A stretch of DNA of 64,000 bases. Source: Candidatus Omnitrophota bacterium. GTDB taxonomy: Bacteria > Omnitrophota > Gorgyraeia > Tantalellales > Tantalellaceae. This document shows positions 16,391 through 26,184 of the stretch, one piece after another. A model generated the notes under the pieces. That model worked only from the letters and a program-made list of their open reading frames with translations, made no database searches and was not told where the DNA came from. The stretch spans positions 124,001 to 188,000 of the forward strand of contig WJMH01000010.1 in the NCBI GenBank assembly GCA_014728045.1. The letters are read 5' to 3'. The position numbers and the translations under genes are program-made. Positions within the stretch are counted from its first letter, which is position 1; each line of letters begins with the position of its first letter.

Positions 16391-19300
16391 TCAATCCTCC
16401 CAGCAAATAGCCTCATATTCACACCTGCCGCATCTTTCCGGATCCCTCTCCGGCAGCTTGTCAAAATCGAGAGCCTGGATGCTTCTCCAGCACCGCATAA
16501 GCACCTTTTCGAACTCTTCCACCATACTGTCGGCAAGCTCCACTACCTCTTCCCTGTAAGCACCTTTCTCCAGAGAATATTTTTTTATGGTTCTGCCTGT
16601 TTTCTCGAGGAACTGAAGCACGCCCTTTGTCACTTTTTCATTAAGTCTTTTGCCCTTCGCTCTTTCATAGAGCATCTTGTAGGCGATAAGCTGACGATAA
16701 TAGTCATCACATTCATACCGGGAGACATCCCTGCAATTCGCGATGGCTTTAACGTGCTTGTCCGGTTTTCCTGTCTTATAATCTACAACTTTTATCTCTC
16801 CCGGCGCTTCTCGTTCTATCTTGTCGAAAGTTCCGCGAAACACCAGGCCTTCGGGAAGGGACACTTCGAGTTTATTCTCTAAATCAACGGGCATCACCGG
16901 CTCACGTGATTGCCTGCTGTACCAGTCCTCCAGCTGATCGAGTTTATCATAACACCAGGTCTTGATCGTGTCGCTTACGCCTTCATAACCGAGCTCTTTC
17001 TTGAAGGCCTCCCTGAACACGGAAAAAGCCGGGAACCTGCCTTTTCCCATGAACTCGGTATAGGTTACCTCAAGCGCTTTGTGGGCGCAGTTACCGAAAA
17101 CAAGATGCTGGTTCTTCCTCCCGGGGAGTAAAAGCACGTTATCATAGAGAAACTTCCTTTTGCACTGCAGATAATTGTTCAGGCTTGTCGGGTTCAGCGA
17201 AAGACGTTTTACCATGTCTCTGAGGATAACGGCTGTACCTTCAAAGGGGTCGGGTTTTTCTACCTGTTTGAGAAAGTTCGCCAGGAATTCCTCTTCCTCC
17301 GATGGGGAAGCCAATTCGGGTTCTATTTTCATGTCCTCGAAGAACTGGCTTATGATAACCTTCTCAGCCGGGGTCGCGGTGTAAATCACCCTCGCCTTGG
17401 CCCTTGAACTGGCCACATAAAAAAGACGCAGCTCGTCATAATAATCGAGCAGCTTGATCTTCTCCTTTTCATCCACCTTCTCCCTGCTTTTATAGATCTG
17501 CGGAGGTATGCGCACCACCTCCCCCTTCTTGCGGACCGGCCAGCTTTTATGCTGCAAACAGAAAGGCAGAAAGACCGTATGGAACTCCTGCCCCTTGGAT
17601 GCATGAGCGGTATAAACACGCACACCGTCCTGGCTTAGCGTGGCCATCTCCCCTTTAATGGGTATTCCGTGAACTTCCCTGAGCTCCATCTCGTTCATGA
17701 ACTCGTCAAGACCCAGCGCCGGGTTGGCAAGATCTGCCTGTTTGACCATGTTGATGAATGAAACCAGGGCCCTCAGGTCCCTTACGCGGAGGACCTGGTC
17801 CTCTTCATATTTTGTAAGGATATAACCGTAAATCCGCATGTCATTGACATACCTGAGCAAAAGATCGTGCACCGGTTGATCCGCTGCACCGGAAACAAGG
17901 CGCTCTATGGCCCATGCGGCCCTGTGCAGGGAATATGGCTTTTCCAGCCCAAGCTTCCTCGCGATATCAAGCTTTTCCGATTCTTCAGGTTCCGGACAGA
18001 ATGGCTTACCCTCATTATCACTGACGAATTGGCCAAAATGCTCGGTGAATTTCTGGTAGAGATTGTAAGAGGCATATAACGAATCCTCTTTCTGTCTTGA
18101 CGCTCGTTTTCCCGCGTTACAGTAAGCGATGAACTTGAGTATGTCCGAATGTGAAGCAGAGACATAATCACTGACAAGCACTTTGTAAAGCGCAAGGGAC
18201 CTTTTCTCCATGTTCTCGGTACCGAGAGAGGCCAGCTGAAGCACATCCAGCATCTGGCGCACTCTCTTCTCTTGGCGTATGTCTTCAGCCCCGTCAGTAG
18301 CGTAGGGTATCCCCGCCTGCAGAAAAGCATCTATGATCTTGAGTATATACGCTCGTTTACGGACCAGGACCGCTATATTGTTATAGGGCTTCCCCCTTTC
18401 TTCCTCGCTTAGCGCCGGATCGGTCCTGATCGCTTCGGCCTGCTTTTTAATCTGGCCGACAATGTAACTCATCTCTTCTTCTTCGGTCATGAACTCCAGA
18501 AAATCTATCCCGGTTTCGCAGAGTTCCCTGCGGGACCGAAGTTTCTTGACCGCTATGCGCTCCTCCTCCGGTAATTGGGATATTATCTGACCCGATAGAT
18601 CAATTATATCCTGAGTGGAGCGGTAATTATCCTTCAATGTTACCTTTTTAAGACCCGGAAGGCGATCCTCTAATACCCGGAAATTGGCCAAGGTAGCCCC
18701 CTGGAACCTGTATATGGCCTGGTCATCATCCCCCACACAGCAGATATTCGGGTTTTCAGAATCCATTATCGAGAATAAAAGTTCCAGCTGCGCACCGTTG
18801 GTATCCTGGTACTCGTCCACCATAATATATTTATACTGACCCCGGAAGCCGTCTCTCAGATCGCTGTCTTTCTTAAGAGCATCCAGTGCTATGAGTATCA
18901 TATCGTCGTAGTCGATCCGCCCTCTCTCATCGAACAGAACCGCAGCATCCATGTCCTTTAACCTTTCATAGTTTTCATATATAAGAGAGAGTTCCTTTAG
19001 ACGCTTAAGGTGCTTCTGTTCGAGATTCACCCCGTCAGGCTCTATCCCGCGAAGCATACCGGCCATCTCTTCGGGATATATGCCTTCGTTCTTGAGCTCG
19101 CTTATCTTTGTTTCGATCTCTCTGCGATGTATATATGGGGCGCCGAAAGGTCTGAGTTCCTTTATCCCTTCGGTGTTGTCTATGATATATTCAAGAGCCC
19201 TGACCTTTTCGACCTCGCTCATCTCGATCTTGTCCTTGACGTATCTAATAGCTCCTTCTGATTCAAGAACGATGGAATTAGCGAAACTGTGAAAGGTCTC

Positions 19301-19564
19301 CACCTCAACGTTATACCCCTTGTGCCCGACTATGCATGCCAGCCTGTCACGCATTTCACGGGCTGCCGCGTTAGTGAAGGTGAGAATCAGAATGTTCTCC
19401 GGCAGGATTTTCTTCTTTTTAAGGATGTTCGCGGCCCTTACCGAAAGAAGCTGCGTCTTCCCTGTTCCCGGGCCTGCCAGAACGAGCAAAGGGCCGTCAA
19501 CGGCGTCAACGACCCTTTTCTGTTCGGAGTTCAATCTATCATAATATTGTTTATAGGTATCCAT
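16391..19564 (-). CDS. UvrD/RecB-like DNA helicase with C-terminal PD-(D/E)XK nuclease
   Basis: A 1057-residue protein. Superfamily 1A helicase motifs are in order: LVLAGPGTGKTQLL (Walker A, about residues 29-42), ILTFTNAAAREM, DEYQDTN (Walker B), GDDDQAIYRFQGA and VYTAHASKGQEF. The C-terminal third holds a RecB-like nuclease domain with VVDYKTGKPD and an iron-sulphur cluster set: a Cys in YLQCKRKF and the terminal CGRCEYEAIC. This is the AddA/AddB-type logic in one chain, expected in double-strand-break processing. No separate recB, recC or addB lies in the window. Confidence 0.9.
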   Translation of the reverse strand: MDTYKQYYDRLNSEQKRVVDAVDGPLLVLAGPGTGKTQLLSVRAANILKKKKILPENILILTFTNAAAREMRDRLACIVGHKGYNVEVETFHSFANSIVLESEGAIRYVKDKIEMSEVEKVRALEYIIDNTEGIKELRPFGAPYIHRREIETKISELKNEGIYPEEMAGMLRGIEPDGVNLEQKHLKRLKELSLIYENYERLKDMDAAVLFDERGRIDYDDMILIALDALKKDSDLRDGFRGQYKYIMVDEYQDTNGAQLELLFSIMDSENPNICCVGDDDQAIYRFQGATLANFRVLEDRLPGLKKVTLKDNYRSTQDIIDLSGQIISQLPEEERIAVKKLRSRRELCETGIDFLEFMTEEEEMSYIVGQIKKQAEAIRTDPALSEEERGKPYNNIAVLVRKRAYILKIIDAFLQAGIPYATDGAEDIRQEKRVRQMLDVLQLASLGTENMEKRSLALYKVLVSDYVSASHSDILKFIAYCNAGKRASRQKEDSLYASYNLYQKFTEHFGQFVSDNEGKPFCPEPEESEKLDIARKLGLEKPYSLHRAAWAIERLVSGAADQPVHDLLLRYVNDMRIYGYILTKYEEDQVLRVRDLRALVSFINMVKQADLANPALGLDEFMNEMELREVHGIPIKGEMATLSQDGVRVYTAHASKGQEFHTVFLPFCLQHKSWPVRKKGEVVRIPPQIYKSREKVDEKEKIKLLDYYDELRLFYVASSRAKARVIYTATPAEKVIISQFFEDMKIEPELASPSEEEEFLANFLKQVEKPDPFEGTAVILRDMVKRLSLNPTSLNNYLQCKRKFLYDNVLLLPGRKNQHLVFGNCAHKALEVTYTEFMGKGRFPAFSVFREAFKKELGYEGVSDTIKTWCYDKLDQLEDWYSRQSREPVMPVDLENKLEVSLPEGLVFRGTFDKIEREAPGEIKVVDYKTGKPDKHVKAIANCRDVSRYECDDYYRQLIAYKMLYERAKGKRLNEKVTKGVLQFLEKTGRTIKKYSLEKGAYREEVVELADSMVEEFEKVLMRCWRSIQALDFDKLPERDPERCGRCEYEAICWED

Positions 19565-19596
19565 TATAGAAAACGGAATGACAAGAAGACATCCTT

Positions 19597-20202
19597 CTAT
19601 CTCTTTGATATCTGAAAAATAGCGTTGAGGGCTAAAAGGTTCGGCATGAAACTCACCATACCCTTTTCGGACAGGTATACGCTTTTTTCAATGACAATCT
19701 CCTGGCCTCTGCAGAATTCAGCAAAATCCTTTATGCTCAGAAAATGAAGGTTGGGCGTGTCATACCACGAATAAGGCAGAGAAGGAGTGACCGGCACCCG
19801 GCCGGTGAAGAATATCTGCAGCCTCGCGCCCAAATAACAGAAGTTGGGAAAGCCTATTATCACCTCCCTGCCTATCCTCAATGCTTCCATGATAGCTTCC
19901 TTGGGTCTGTAAACCTGCTGCATGGTCTGGTTGAAGATAACATAGTCGAACATCCTGTCCGGATATTCCTTAAGACCCGAATCTATGTCGCCATGGGATA
20001 CGCTGAGACCTTTCTCAACGCATTTGTAGATGGCTTCCTCGCTGATCTCCACACCGCTGCCCTTGACGTTCTTCTGCAATACCAGGTATTCCAGAAGATC
20101 ACCGTCACCACATCCCATATCAAGCACCATAGTTCCCGGCCTGACCATGTCGCCTATAACCTTGTGATCGAGTCTGAGTTCTTCTTTTCTTTTGCTGGTC
20201 AC
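19597..20202 (-). CDS. metW: Methionine biosynthesis protein MetW
   Basis: A 201-residue SAM-dependent-methyltransferase-fold protein: VLDMGCGDGDLLEYL (about 28-42), GVEISEEA and the MetW-specific FNQTMQQV and PNLHFLSI segments. MetW is usually found beside metX and is thought to activate homoserine acylation. The start is GTG (20200-20202), one base after the metX stop; metX and metW are almost certainly cotranslated. It closes the metY-cysK-metX-metW operon. Confidence 0.93.
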   Translation of the reverse strand: MTSKRKEELRLDHKVIGDMVRPGTMVLDMGCGDGDLLEYLVLQKNVKGSGVEISEEAIYKCVEKGLSVSHGDIDSGLKEYPDRMFDYVIFNQTMQQVYRPKEAIMEALRIGREVIIGFPNFCYLGARLQIFFTGRVPVTPSLPYSWYDTPNLHFLSIKDFAEFCRGQEIVIEKSVYLSEKGMVSFMPNLLALNAIFQISKR

Positions 20203-20203
20203 G

Positions 20204-21331
20204 TTATTTCCCCATCTTCTTGTAGGTATTGTCCAGAAAATGTTTTACAAGCTTGGTCTCCTCGTTGAATTCGAGGAGGAACGCGTCATGTCCGTAATCC
20301 GAACTGATTTCACAAAACGTCACATCTATGCCGTTCATCTTGAGCGCCCTTACGATCTCCTTTGACTGTTGGGGCGGATATAACCAGTCGCTGCTGAAAG
20401 CTATGACCAGAAAACGCGCCTTTATCCCCTTAAAGACTTGGTTCAGCTTTTTTTCCTTCTCCAGATCGAAATAATCCATGGCCTTTGTGAGATAAAGATA
20501 TGAATTGGCATCGAACCGCTTCACGAAACTGTCCCCGCGGTATCTCAAATAACCCTCGACCTCGAACTCGGTACTGAATTCATATCCCAGTTTTTCCCTT
20601 TTCAGCATTCTTCCGAACTTCTTCTCCATGGATTTATAGCTCATGTAAGTTATGTGTCCGATCATGCGGGCCACAGAAAGACCCGCTGAAGGGTGGTCCT
20701 TCTCATAATAATCCCCCGCCTTCCAGGCGGGATCGGCCATTATTGCCTGCCGACCCACCTCGTCAAAGGCTATCTGCTGTGCCGAATGCTTGTAGGAGGT
20801 GGCTATCGGAATGCACGATACAACGTTATTTGGATAGGAAACGACCCACTGCAGAGCCTGCATCCCGCCCATTGAACCGCCGCAGACGGTAAGAAGCTTC
20901 TCGATACCCAGAAAATCTATCAGTTTTTTCTGGGCATTCACCATATCCTTGATTGAAACTATCGGAAAAGAAAGGCCATAATGCTTGCCTGTCGAGGGGT
21001 CTATGGAATTGGGACCGCTTGAGCCTTTGCATCCGCCTATTATATTGGAACAGATAACGAAATACTTATCGGTATCAAAAGCCTTTCCGGGTCCTATCAT
21101 CTCATCCCACCAGCCGGGTTTCCTTTCTCCCCGGTGAAAACCCGCGGCGTGTGCATCACCCGAAAGAGCATGGCAGATGAGAAGCGCGTTGTTCTTCTTG
21201 GCGTTCAGTTTCCCGTACGTCTCGTACGCTATCTTCAGTTCTTTAAGTTTGACCCCGCTCTCGAGAACGAATTTCTCGCCCTCGGGCATATTATAATACT
21301 TTGTATCTATGTATTGCTTTTTATCAGTCAT
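20204..21331 (-). CDS. metX: Homoserine O-acetyltransferase (MetX)
   Basis: Alpha/beta-hydrolase that acylates homoserine for methionine synthesis. The 375 residues include the nucleophile elbow [12 protein letters not shown] (Ser about 148), [14 protein letters not shown] in the oxyanion region, and the C-terminal [10 protein letters not shown] catalytic-His region. Length is typical. Acetyl versus succinyl specificity was not tested. It lies 8 bp after cysK. Confidence 0.95.
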   Translation of the reverse strand: MTDKKQYIDTKYYNMPEGEKFVLESGVKLKELKIAYETYGKLNAKKNNALLICHALSGDAHAAGFHRGERKPGWWDEMIGPGKAFDTDKYFVICSNIIGGCKGSSGPNSIDPSTGKHYGLSFPIVSIKDMVNAQKKLIDFLGIEKLLTVCGGSMGGMQALQWVVSYPNNVVSCIPIATSYKHSAQQIAFDEVGRQAIMADPAWKAGDYYEKDHPSAGLSVARMIGHITYMSYKSMEKKFGRMLKREKLGYEFSTEFEVEGYLRYRGDSFVKRFDANSYLYLTKAMDYFDLEKEKKLNQVFKGIKARFLVIAFSSDWLYPPQQSKEIVRALKMNGIDVTFCEISSDYGHDAFLLEFNEETKLVKHFLDNTYKKMGK

Positions 21332-21339
21332 TTCACCTC

Positions 21340-22275
21340 TTATCCATCCATGTATTCACGATAAAGCCACGTGCTCAAATACCTTTCCCCACCGTCGCAG
21401 AGCACCGTAACGACATTTCGGCCGCGATTTTCCTCTCTGGAAGCTATTTTAACGCTGGCGGCGATGTTGGCTCCGGAGGATATGCCTGCGAATATGCCCT
21501 CTTCTCTTGCCAACCTGCGGGCGTATTCACCGGCCTCCTCATCCAGAACGGTTATTATCTCATCTAATATTTCTTTTTTCAAGACCTTGGGCACGAATCC
21601 CGCGCCTATGCCCTCTATTTTATGGGGACCGGGTTCTCCTCCGGAAAGCACGGCGGAAGACGCCGGTTCAACTCCTACCACCTTTATATCCGGCCGTTTC
21701 TCTTTCAGGAATCCCCCCACCCCCGTTACAGTGCCGCCGGTACCGATACCGGCGACAAAAAAGTCGATCTCGCCTCCTGTATCGTTCCATATTTCGGGAG
21801 CGGTAGTATCCCTGTGCGCTTTGGGGTTCGCCGGATTCTCGAACTGTTGGGGCATGAAAGCGCCCGGGATATTTTCAACAAGTTCCCGGGCCTTTTCAAC
21901 GGCTCCTTTCATTCCTCTCTCCCCGGAAGTGAGTACAAGTTCAGCCCCCAGTATCTTCAAAAGAGCGCGTCTTTCCCTGCTCATGGACTCGGGCATGGTC
22001 AGGATGAGCCTGTAGCCTTTTGAGGCACTGACAAAGGCCAAAGCGATACCGGTATTCCCGCTTGTAGGTTCTATGATGACCGATCCTTTCCCGAGTTTTC
22101 CTTCTCTCTCGGCCGCTTCGATCATGGCTAGCCCGATCCTGTCCTTGACGCTGGACAAGGGATTGAAGAATTCCGCTTTGGCGACGATATTACCCGGCAA
22201 GCCTTCGTCGAACGCTGAAAGACGCATAAGAGGCGTCCCTCCAACGGTCTGCGTTATGTTTTCATGTATATTCAT
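21340..22275 (-). CDS. cysK: Cysteine synthase, O-acetylserine sulfhydrylase (CysK family)
   Basis: PLP enzyme that makes cysteine from O-acetylserine and sulfide. The 311 residues carry the PLP lysine motif SSVKDR (about 42-47), the [10 protein letters not shown] substrate loop and [12 protein letters not shown] phosphate-binding loop. The SGANIAAS segment replaces the usual SSGA near the C terminus and is normal. Position between metY and metX indicates coordinated cysteine and methionine synthesis. CysM or homologous beta-synthase activity cannot be excluded. Confidence 0.93.
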   Translation of the reverse strand: MNIHENITQTVGGTPLMRLSAFDEGLPGNIVAKAEFFNPLSSVKDRIGLAMIEAAEREGKLGKGSVIIEPTSGNTGIALAFVSASKGYRLILTMPESMSRERRALLKILGAELVLTSGERGMKGAVEKARELVENIPGAFMPQQFENPANPKAHRDTTAPEIWNDTGGEIDFFVAGIGTGGTVTGVGGFLKEKRPDIKVVGVEPASSAVLSGGEPGPHKIEGIGAGFVPKVLKKEILDEIITVLDEEAGEYARRLAREEGIFAGISSGANIAASVKIASREENRGRNVVTVLCDGGERYLSTWLYREYMDG

Positions 22276-22293
22276 TGTACCTGTTCCGAACGA

Positions 22294-23595
22294 TCATGCT
22301 CTCTTAAGGGCCCTGTCCAGATCGGCAATAAGGTCCTCGACGTCCTCTATCCCCACGGACAATCTCACGAAATCTTCAGTAACGCCTGCCGCCTTCTGTT
22401 CCTCGGCCGTAAGTTGCTGATGAGTTGTAGAAGCGGGATGGATGGCCAGACTCTTGGCATCTCCTATATTGGCCACGTGGCTGAAAAGTTCCACCGAATC
22501 TATGAATTTCTTGCCGGATTCAAGACCGCCTTTAATGCCGAAACCCACAAGCCCCGAGTACAGGCCTTCCCTGAAATACTTGCAGGCCACACTGTGCTGA
22601 GGGTGGTCCACCAGACCCGGATAATTAACCCATTCAACCTTATGGTGTGAATCGAGAAAACGCGCTATCTCCATTGCGTTCTCGCTGTGCCTGGTCATCC
22701 TGAGATGAAGCGTCTCCAGTCCTAAAAGGAAAAGGAACGCGTTGAACGGGCTCATGCAGGAACCGAGGTCCCTGAGAAGGCTCACCCGTGCCCTTGTTGC
22801 GAAAGCGACATTGCCCTTCTCCGGCAGGTTGCCGAAAGAATCCCAGAACCTGATCCCGTGATAGCTGGGGTCCGGTTCGGTGAACTGCGGGAATCTCCCG
22901 GAGGAAAAATCAAAATTCCCGGAATCAACCACAAGGCCCCCGATAGAAGTGCCGTATCCGCCGATGTATTTCGTGGCCGAATACACTACGATATCCGCCC
23001 CGAAACGCACCGGATCAACAAGGTAAGGCGTCGCCACGGTGTTATCGAGAACCAGCGGCACTCCGCTCTCATGAGCGATAGCGGCCACCTCCTCGATATC
23101 CACCGCGTCCAGCTTAGGATTGCCGAGGGTCTCGGCGTAGAAAGCTTTGGTCTTTTTAGTTAAGGCCTTGCGAAAATTCTCCGGATCCGTCGAGTCAACG
23201 AACTTGACGTTTATGCCCAGGTTACGTAACGTATACTGAAAAAGAGTGTATGTACCCCCGTATAAACTGCTCGAAGAGATTATCTCGTCCCCTGCGGAAG
23301 CCAGCGTCAATATCGCCAGGCTCACGGCGGACATCCCGGATGAGACGGCAACAGCGGCTGTAGCCCCATCCAGGGCCGCTATGCGCTTTTCCAGGGCGCC
23401 TGTGGTGGGATTCATAAGCCTCGTGTAAATGTTCCCGAACTTCTTGAGGGCAAAAAGATCTGCCGCGTCCTGGGTGTCCTTGAACTGAAAGGAAGTGGTC
23501 TGGTACACCGGAACGGCCCTCGCTCCCGTGGTGGGTTCTGGCGAATAACCCGCATGGATACCCATGGTCGCTGGTTTCCATTTTTTCTCTTTCAT
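22294..23595 (-). CDS. metY: O-acetylhomoserine sulfhydrylase (MetY)
   Basis: PLP enzyme of the Cys/Met metabolism family that makes homocysteine from O-acetylhomoserine and sulfide. The 433 residues are typical for MetY, longer than MetB/MetC (about 380-400). Motifs include [34 protein letters not shown] and the PLP lysine region [12 protein letters not shown] (about 205-216). First gene of the operon, preceded by AGGAGG. It allows direct sulfhydrylation without cystathionine. Confidence 0.94.
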   Translation of the reverse strand: MKEKKWKPATMGIHAGYSPEPTTGARAVPVYQTTSFQFKDTQDAADLFALKKFGNIYTRLMNPTTGALEKRIAALDGATAAVAVSSGMSAVSLAILTLASAGDEIISSSSLYGGTYTLFQYTLRNLGINVKFVDSTDPENFRKALTKKTKAFYAETLGNPKLDAVDIEEVAAIAHESGVPLVLDNTVATPYLVDPVRFGADIVVYSATKYIGGYGTSIGGLVVDSGNFDFSSGRFPQFTEPDPSYHGIRFWDSFGNLPEKGNVAFATRARVSLLRDLGSCMSPFNAFLFLLGLETLHLRMTRHSENAMEIARFLDSHHKVEWVNYPGLVDHPQHSVACKYFREGLYSGLVGFGIKGGLESGKKFIDSVELFSHVANIGDAKSLAIHPASTTHQQLTAEEQKAAGVTEDFVRLSVGIEDVEDLIADLDRALKRA

Positions 23596-23660
23596 CTTTG
23601 CCTCCTCTTCGGCGTTCTCGGGAAATACCGGCCATCAAAGTTTTGCGGAAAAAGGCTTGT

Positions 23661-24683
23661 TCATTGGGCGTCTTTATTCCCGGGCGCCCATATCCAGTAT
23701 TCCCTGTCATTAAGGCCAGATACCCTCAAGGGCTGGACCTTTGTGTTCCTTCCGAATATGTAACCTACCCCGTAAAGGTTACGCGCCCAGTAAACAGCTT
23801 CTTTCCAGAAATAATAAGTCAAATATTCCCACAGAGGCGGGGACACCTTACGGACCTCATAGGTAACATAATCATTGTTGACCATAACACGCATGTAATG
23901 GAGATAGCCCCCGTCGTCTTCGGGTATCTCTATAAGCATTCCGCCGCCGCCTGTAACTATATGTTCAACTCCGTCGAACTTTTCGCTCTTGAACATGTGT
24001 TTATGTCCCGAAAATACCATTTCGACGCCGTATTGGCCGCAGAGCTTCCTGAAACGATAAGCCCAGGGGCTATTATCCTCGTTATACCATTCCTGCTGAT
24101 ATGGATCGAACGGCGGTTTATGCATGGCTATGAAAATATGGTCATGCTGCTGACCCTTTTGCAACTGTTCCTCAAGCCAGTTGAACTGCGACTCTCTCAA
24201 TGCGCCTTGCTCGTTGTCCAGTATTATGAAAAAACAGTTCCTGTTAACGAAGCTGAATTCCTTTTTACCGCAGTATTCCTCGAAAAGCTTCCTGTCATCA
24301 TGGTTGCCTATGGCGGCGACCACCGGGTACTTTATGAGTTTCTGCATTTTCTTGTATGCCAGAAAATGCGATCTCTTGCCGTCAAGGGTAACGTCACCTA
24401 CGCTAAGCACGAAATCTATGGGCACTTTCCGGAACCTGTCCTCCCGGTTCATGTGCCATATCTCTTTCAAGGTAGCCGAATCATTGAAGATAAGACCCGC
24501 GTGGTTATCTCCGAACACGATAAAGGAAAAATACGCGCCGGTATTCTGTTCAAGTTTTTGGATATTTGTCTGGTTATTATCCCCGGGCGGGGCGCCCTGC
24601 ATCATCCAGAAAGGAACAAGCGGCAGGAACGACCATACCACCAGCGCAATGAATATGATTAATAAAACTTTCTTCCAGTTCAC
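23661..24683 (-). CDS. Membrane-anchored calcineurin-like metallophosphoesterase
   Basis: A 340-residue protein with an N-terminal membrane helix (about 4-28) and an extracytoplasmic phosphoesterase domain. The metal-binding blocks are in order: FGDNHAG, SVGDVTLDG, GNHDDRK, AMHKPPF and SGHKHMF. Substrate is not predictable. Neighbours are a flavin reductase upstream and metY downstream, both on the same strand with short gaps, so they may share a transcript without a shared function. Confidence 0.85.
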   Translation of the reverse strand: MNWKKVLLIIFIALVVWSFLPLVPFWMMQGAPPGDNNQTNIQKLEQNTGAYFSFIVFGDNHAGLIFNDSATLKEIWHMNREDRFRKVPIDFVLSVGDVTLDGKRSHFLAYKKMQKLIKYPVVAAIGNHDDRKLFEEYCGKKEFSFVNRNCFFIILDNEQGALRESQFNWLEEQLQKGQQHDHIFIAMHKPPFDPYQQEWYNEDNSPWAYRFRKLCGQYGVEMVFSGHKHMFKSEKFDGVEHIVTGGGGMLIEIPEDDGGYLHYMRVMVNNDYVTYEVRKVSPPLWEYLTYYFWKEAVYWARNLYGVGYIFGRNTKVQPLRVSGLNDREYWIWAPGNKDAQ

Positions 24684-24701
24684 TATCTACACCTTCCTTC
24701 T

Positions 24702-25262
24702 CTATCCTTTTCTGAGGTCTATCACACCGCCCCCGGGGAAACAGAAGGTCTTATCCCCGAGATGATGGATAGTCCTCGCCTCATCCTTCTCAAACTGCCA
24801 GTGCTCCTGGAAAGCCCCTTCTTCGACTTCGGCGTACTTAACTTCCCCCGCTACCATATTGTATTCTTTAAGAAGATGCTCATCCCTGACCAGGCGGCAT
24901 TCAAGGACCGCGAGGGCCTCCTTTAACACGGGCGACTGTATCTTTTTACCCGGCTCGGTGCTCAGCGAACACATCTGGAACTTATCAGTGTCCCTGCCGG
25001 AGACCGAACCACATTTGGCAACATCCGCGCAAAGATCTTTTGCAGGTATGTTAACCGCGAAATCACCGGTCTTCATTATGCATTCAAAAATAAAATGTTT
25101 TTCACTTATCTCCAGGACCACCATGGGAGGATTTTTCTGGAGGGGCATGTTCCATGCAACGGGAGTAATATCCGCCTTCTCGCCACAGGCGGAACTTACC
25201 AGCACAACCGGACCGTGATTGATCAATCTGGTAGCCAAGGATAGATCAAGCTGTTTTCTCAT
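24702..25262 (-). CDS. Flavin reductase-like domain protein
   Basis: A 186-residue FMN-binding split-barrel protein of the flavoredoxin/flavin-reductase type. PVVLVSSACGEKADITPVAWNMP is the N-terminal FMN-binding block and FAVNIPAKDLCADVAKCG follows in the expected order. Family members reduce flavins or use FMN for electron transfer. The ATG has a GGAGG site. It is 9 bp after greA. Confidence 0.82.
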   Translation of the reverse strand: MRKQLDLSLATRLINHGPVVLVSSACGEKADITPVAWNMPLQKNPPMVVLEISEKHFIFECIMKTGDFAVNIPAKDLCADVAKCGSVSGRDTDKFQMCSLSTEPGKKIQSPVLKEALAVLECRLVRDEHLLKEYNMVAGEVKYAEVEEGAFQEHWQFEKDEARTIHHLGDKTFCFPGGGVIDLRKG

Positions 25263-25271
25263 CTGCGCCTC

Positions 25272-25748
25272 CTATCGTGTTATCTCTGTTATTTCATATT
25301 TGAGAATACCCGCTGGGACCGCGATCTCTACTACATCCCCCACCCTGTGACCGAGAAGGGCTTTACCTACGGGAGAAGAGACCGAAATCCGGTCATTCTC
25401 GAAATCCGACTCCTCCTCCGATACGAGCACATAATCGAACTGAGCGCCCGTTGACTGGTCCTTCACCTTGACGGTAGCACCCAGAAGAGCCTCATCCTTG
25501 GGCATGGCACGCTCGTCTATGATCTGTGCCTTGATGAGTGTCTCTTCAAGCTCTGCTATACGTTTTTCATTAAGCGCCTGGGACTCCTTGGCCGCATCAT
25601 ATTCGGCATTCTCGCTAAGGTCACCATGCGCGCGCGCCTCCGCTAGCTGCACGGCTATCTCCCGCCTTTTTTCGCCTTTAAGGTATTCCAGTTCCTTGAC
25701 CAGCTTGTCCCGGCCTTCGCGTGTCAATGTGATTCTTCCCTGAGACAT
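25272..25748 (-). CDS. greA: Transcription elongation factor GreA
   Basis: Stimulates RNA cleavage by backtracked RNA polymerase. The 158 residues form the usual N-terminal coiled coil (about 5-75, with the tip sequence GDLSENAEYDAAKE bearing the catalytic acidic residues) and a C-terminal FKBP-like domain with ISVSSPVGKALLG. Length and motifs are fully standard. A good promoter is about 50 bp upstream. Confidence 0.97.
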   Translation of the reverse strand: MSQGRITLTREGRDKLVKELEYLKGEKRREIAVQLAEARAHGDLSENAEYDAAKESQALNEKRIAELEETLIKAQIIDERAMPKDEALLGATVKVKDQSTGAQFDYVLVSEEESDFENDRISVSSPVGKALLGHRVGDVVEIAVPAGILKYEITEITR

Positions 25749-25795
25749 TTTCCCTTCCTTTCTGCGATGATGTAAGTCTTGTGTTTTTGTAACTA

Positions 25796-25824
25796 ATTAT
25801 AATGGATTTACCCTTTTTACTCAA
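25796..25824 (-). promoter_or_regulatory. Sigma-70 promoter of greA
   Basis: Minus strand: -35 TTGAGT (25819-25824), 17-bp spacer, -10 TATAAT (25796-25801). Predicted transcript start near 25789, about 40 nucleotides before the greA ATG. Confidence 0.7.
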
Positions 25825-25975
25825 ACAAAAATATTATATATGGATTTATATAATTAATAATATTTTTAATATCGTTAAAAATCAAAAAGTTATTGTAGGT
25901 ATCTTGCTTTTTATATCTTTTATCATTAAACTTGTTTTTGTAGAGGGAAATAAGTTCTTTATTAGAAAATGATCA

Positions 25976-26080
25976 TGTTTGATCGATAAGGGCAAACCAT
26001 TTGAAAGAATGGGGCTGCAAAGCTTTGAACCTACCCCCTGTTCCATACAGGGCACGGTCGTCAGGCTGCCGAAATCAACA
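25976..26080 (+). ncRNA. Cyclic-di-GMP-I (GEMM-I) type riboswitch
   Basis: The region shows the GEMM-I layout. P1 pairs TGTTtGAT (25976-25983) with ATCAACA (26074-26080), with one bulged T. The conserved core GGGCAAACC is followed by a hairpin with a GAAA tetraloop (CCATT / AATGG). Then come GCAAAGC, a second, longer stem with its loop, and the closing GCTGCCGAAA. These blocks match the known Vibrio Vc2 aptamer in order and spacing. The second G of GGG is kept, which favours cyclic-di-GMP, but discrimination against 3',3'-cGAMP needs alignment. A terminator follows 36 bases later and a GH113-like gene lies downstream. Confidence 0.85.
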
Positions 26081-26116
26081 GTCCGGTGAATTCAGTTTAT
26101 TGCCGACTTTTTGTAG

Positions 26117-26157
26117 CCCTATTTGTCAGGGAGAGCCCTTGTCAGATAGGGTTTTTT
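26117..26157 (+). terminator. Intrinsic terminator in the riboswitch expression platform
   Basis: CCCTAT...GGG (26117-26131) pairs with CCC...ATAGGG (from 26136 to 26151), with one internal mismatch and one bulge, followed by TTTTTT. It lies between the riboswitch and the ribosome binding site of the glycosidase gene, so ligand binding probably decides read-through. The direction (on or off) was not resolved because I did not find a clear antiterminator pairing. Confidence 0.8.
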
Positions 26158-26184
26158 GTTATCGAGCAATATTATGGAGGTATA

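Noticed and set aside
23596-23660. Possible SAM riboswitch upstream of metY
   Set aside because: The gap is only 65 bp and shows neither the SAM-I nor the SAM-II conserved blocks nor a terminator.
23598-24662. A 354-codon plus-strand frame opposite the metallophosphoesterase
   Set aside because: The minus-strand protein has all five metal-binding blocks; the plus-strand translation has none and would start inside the metY leader.
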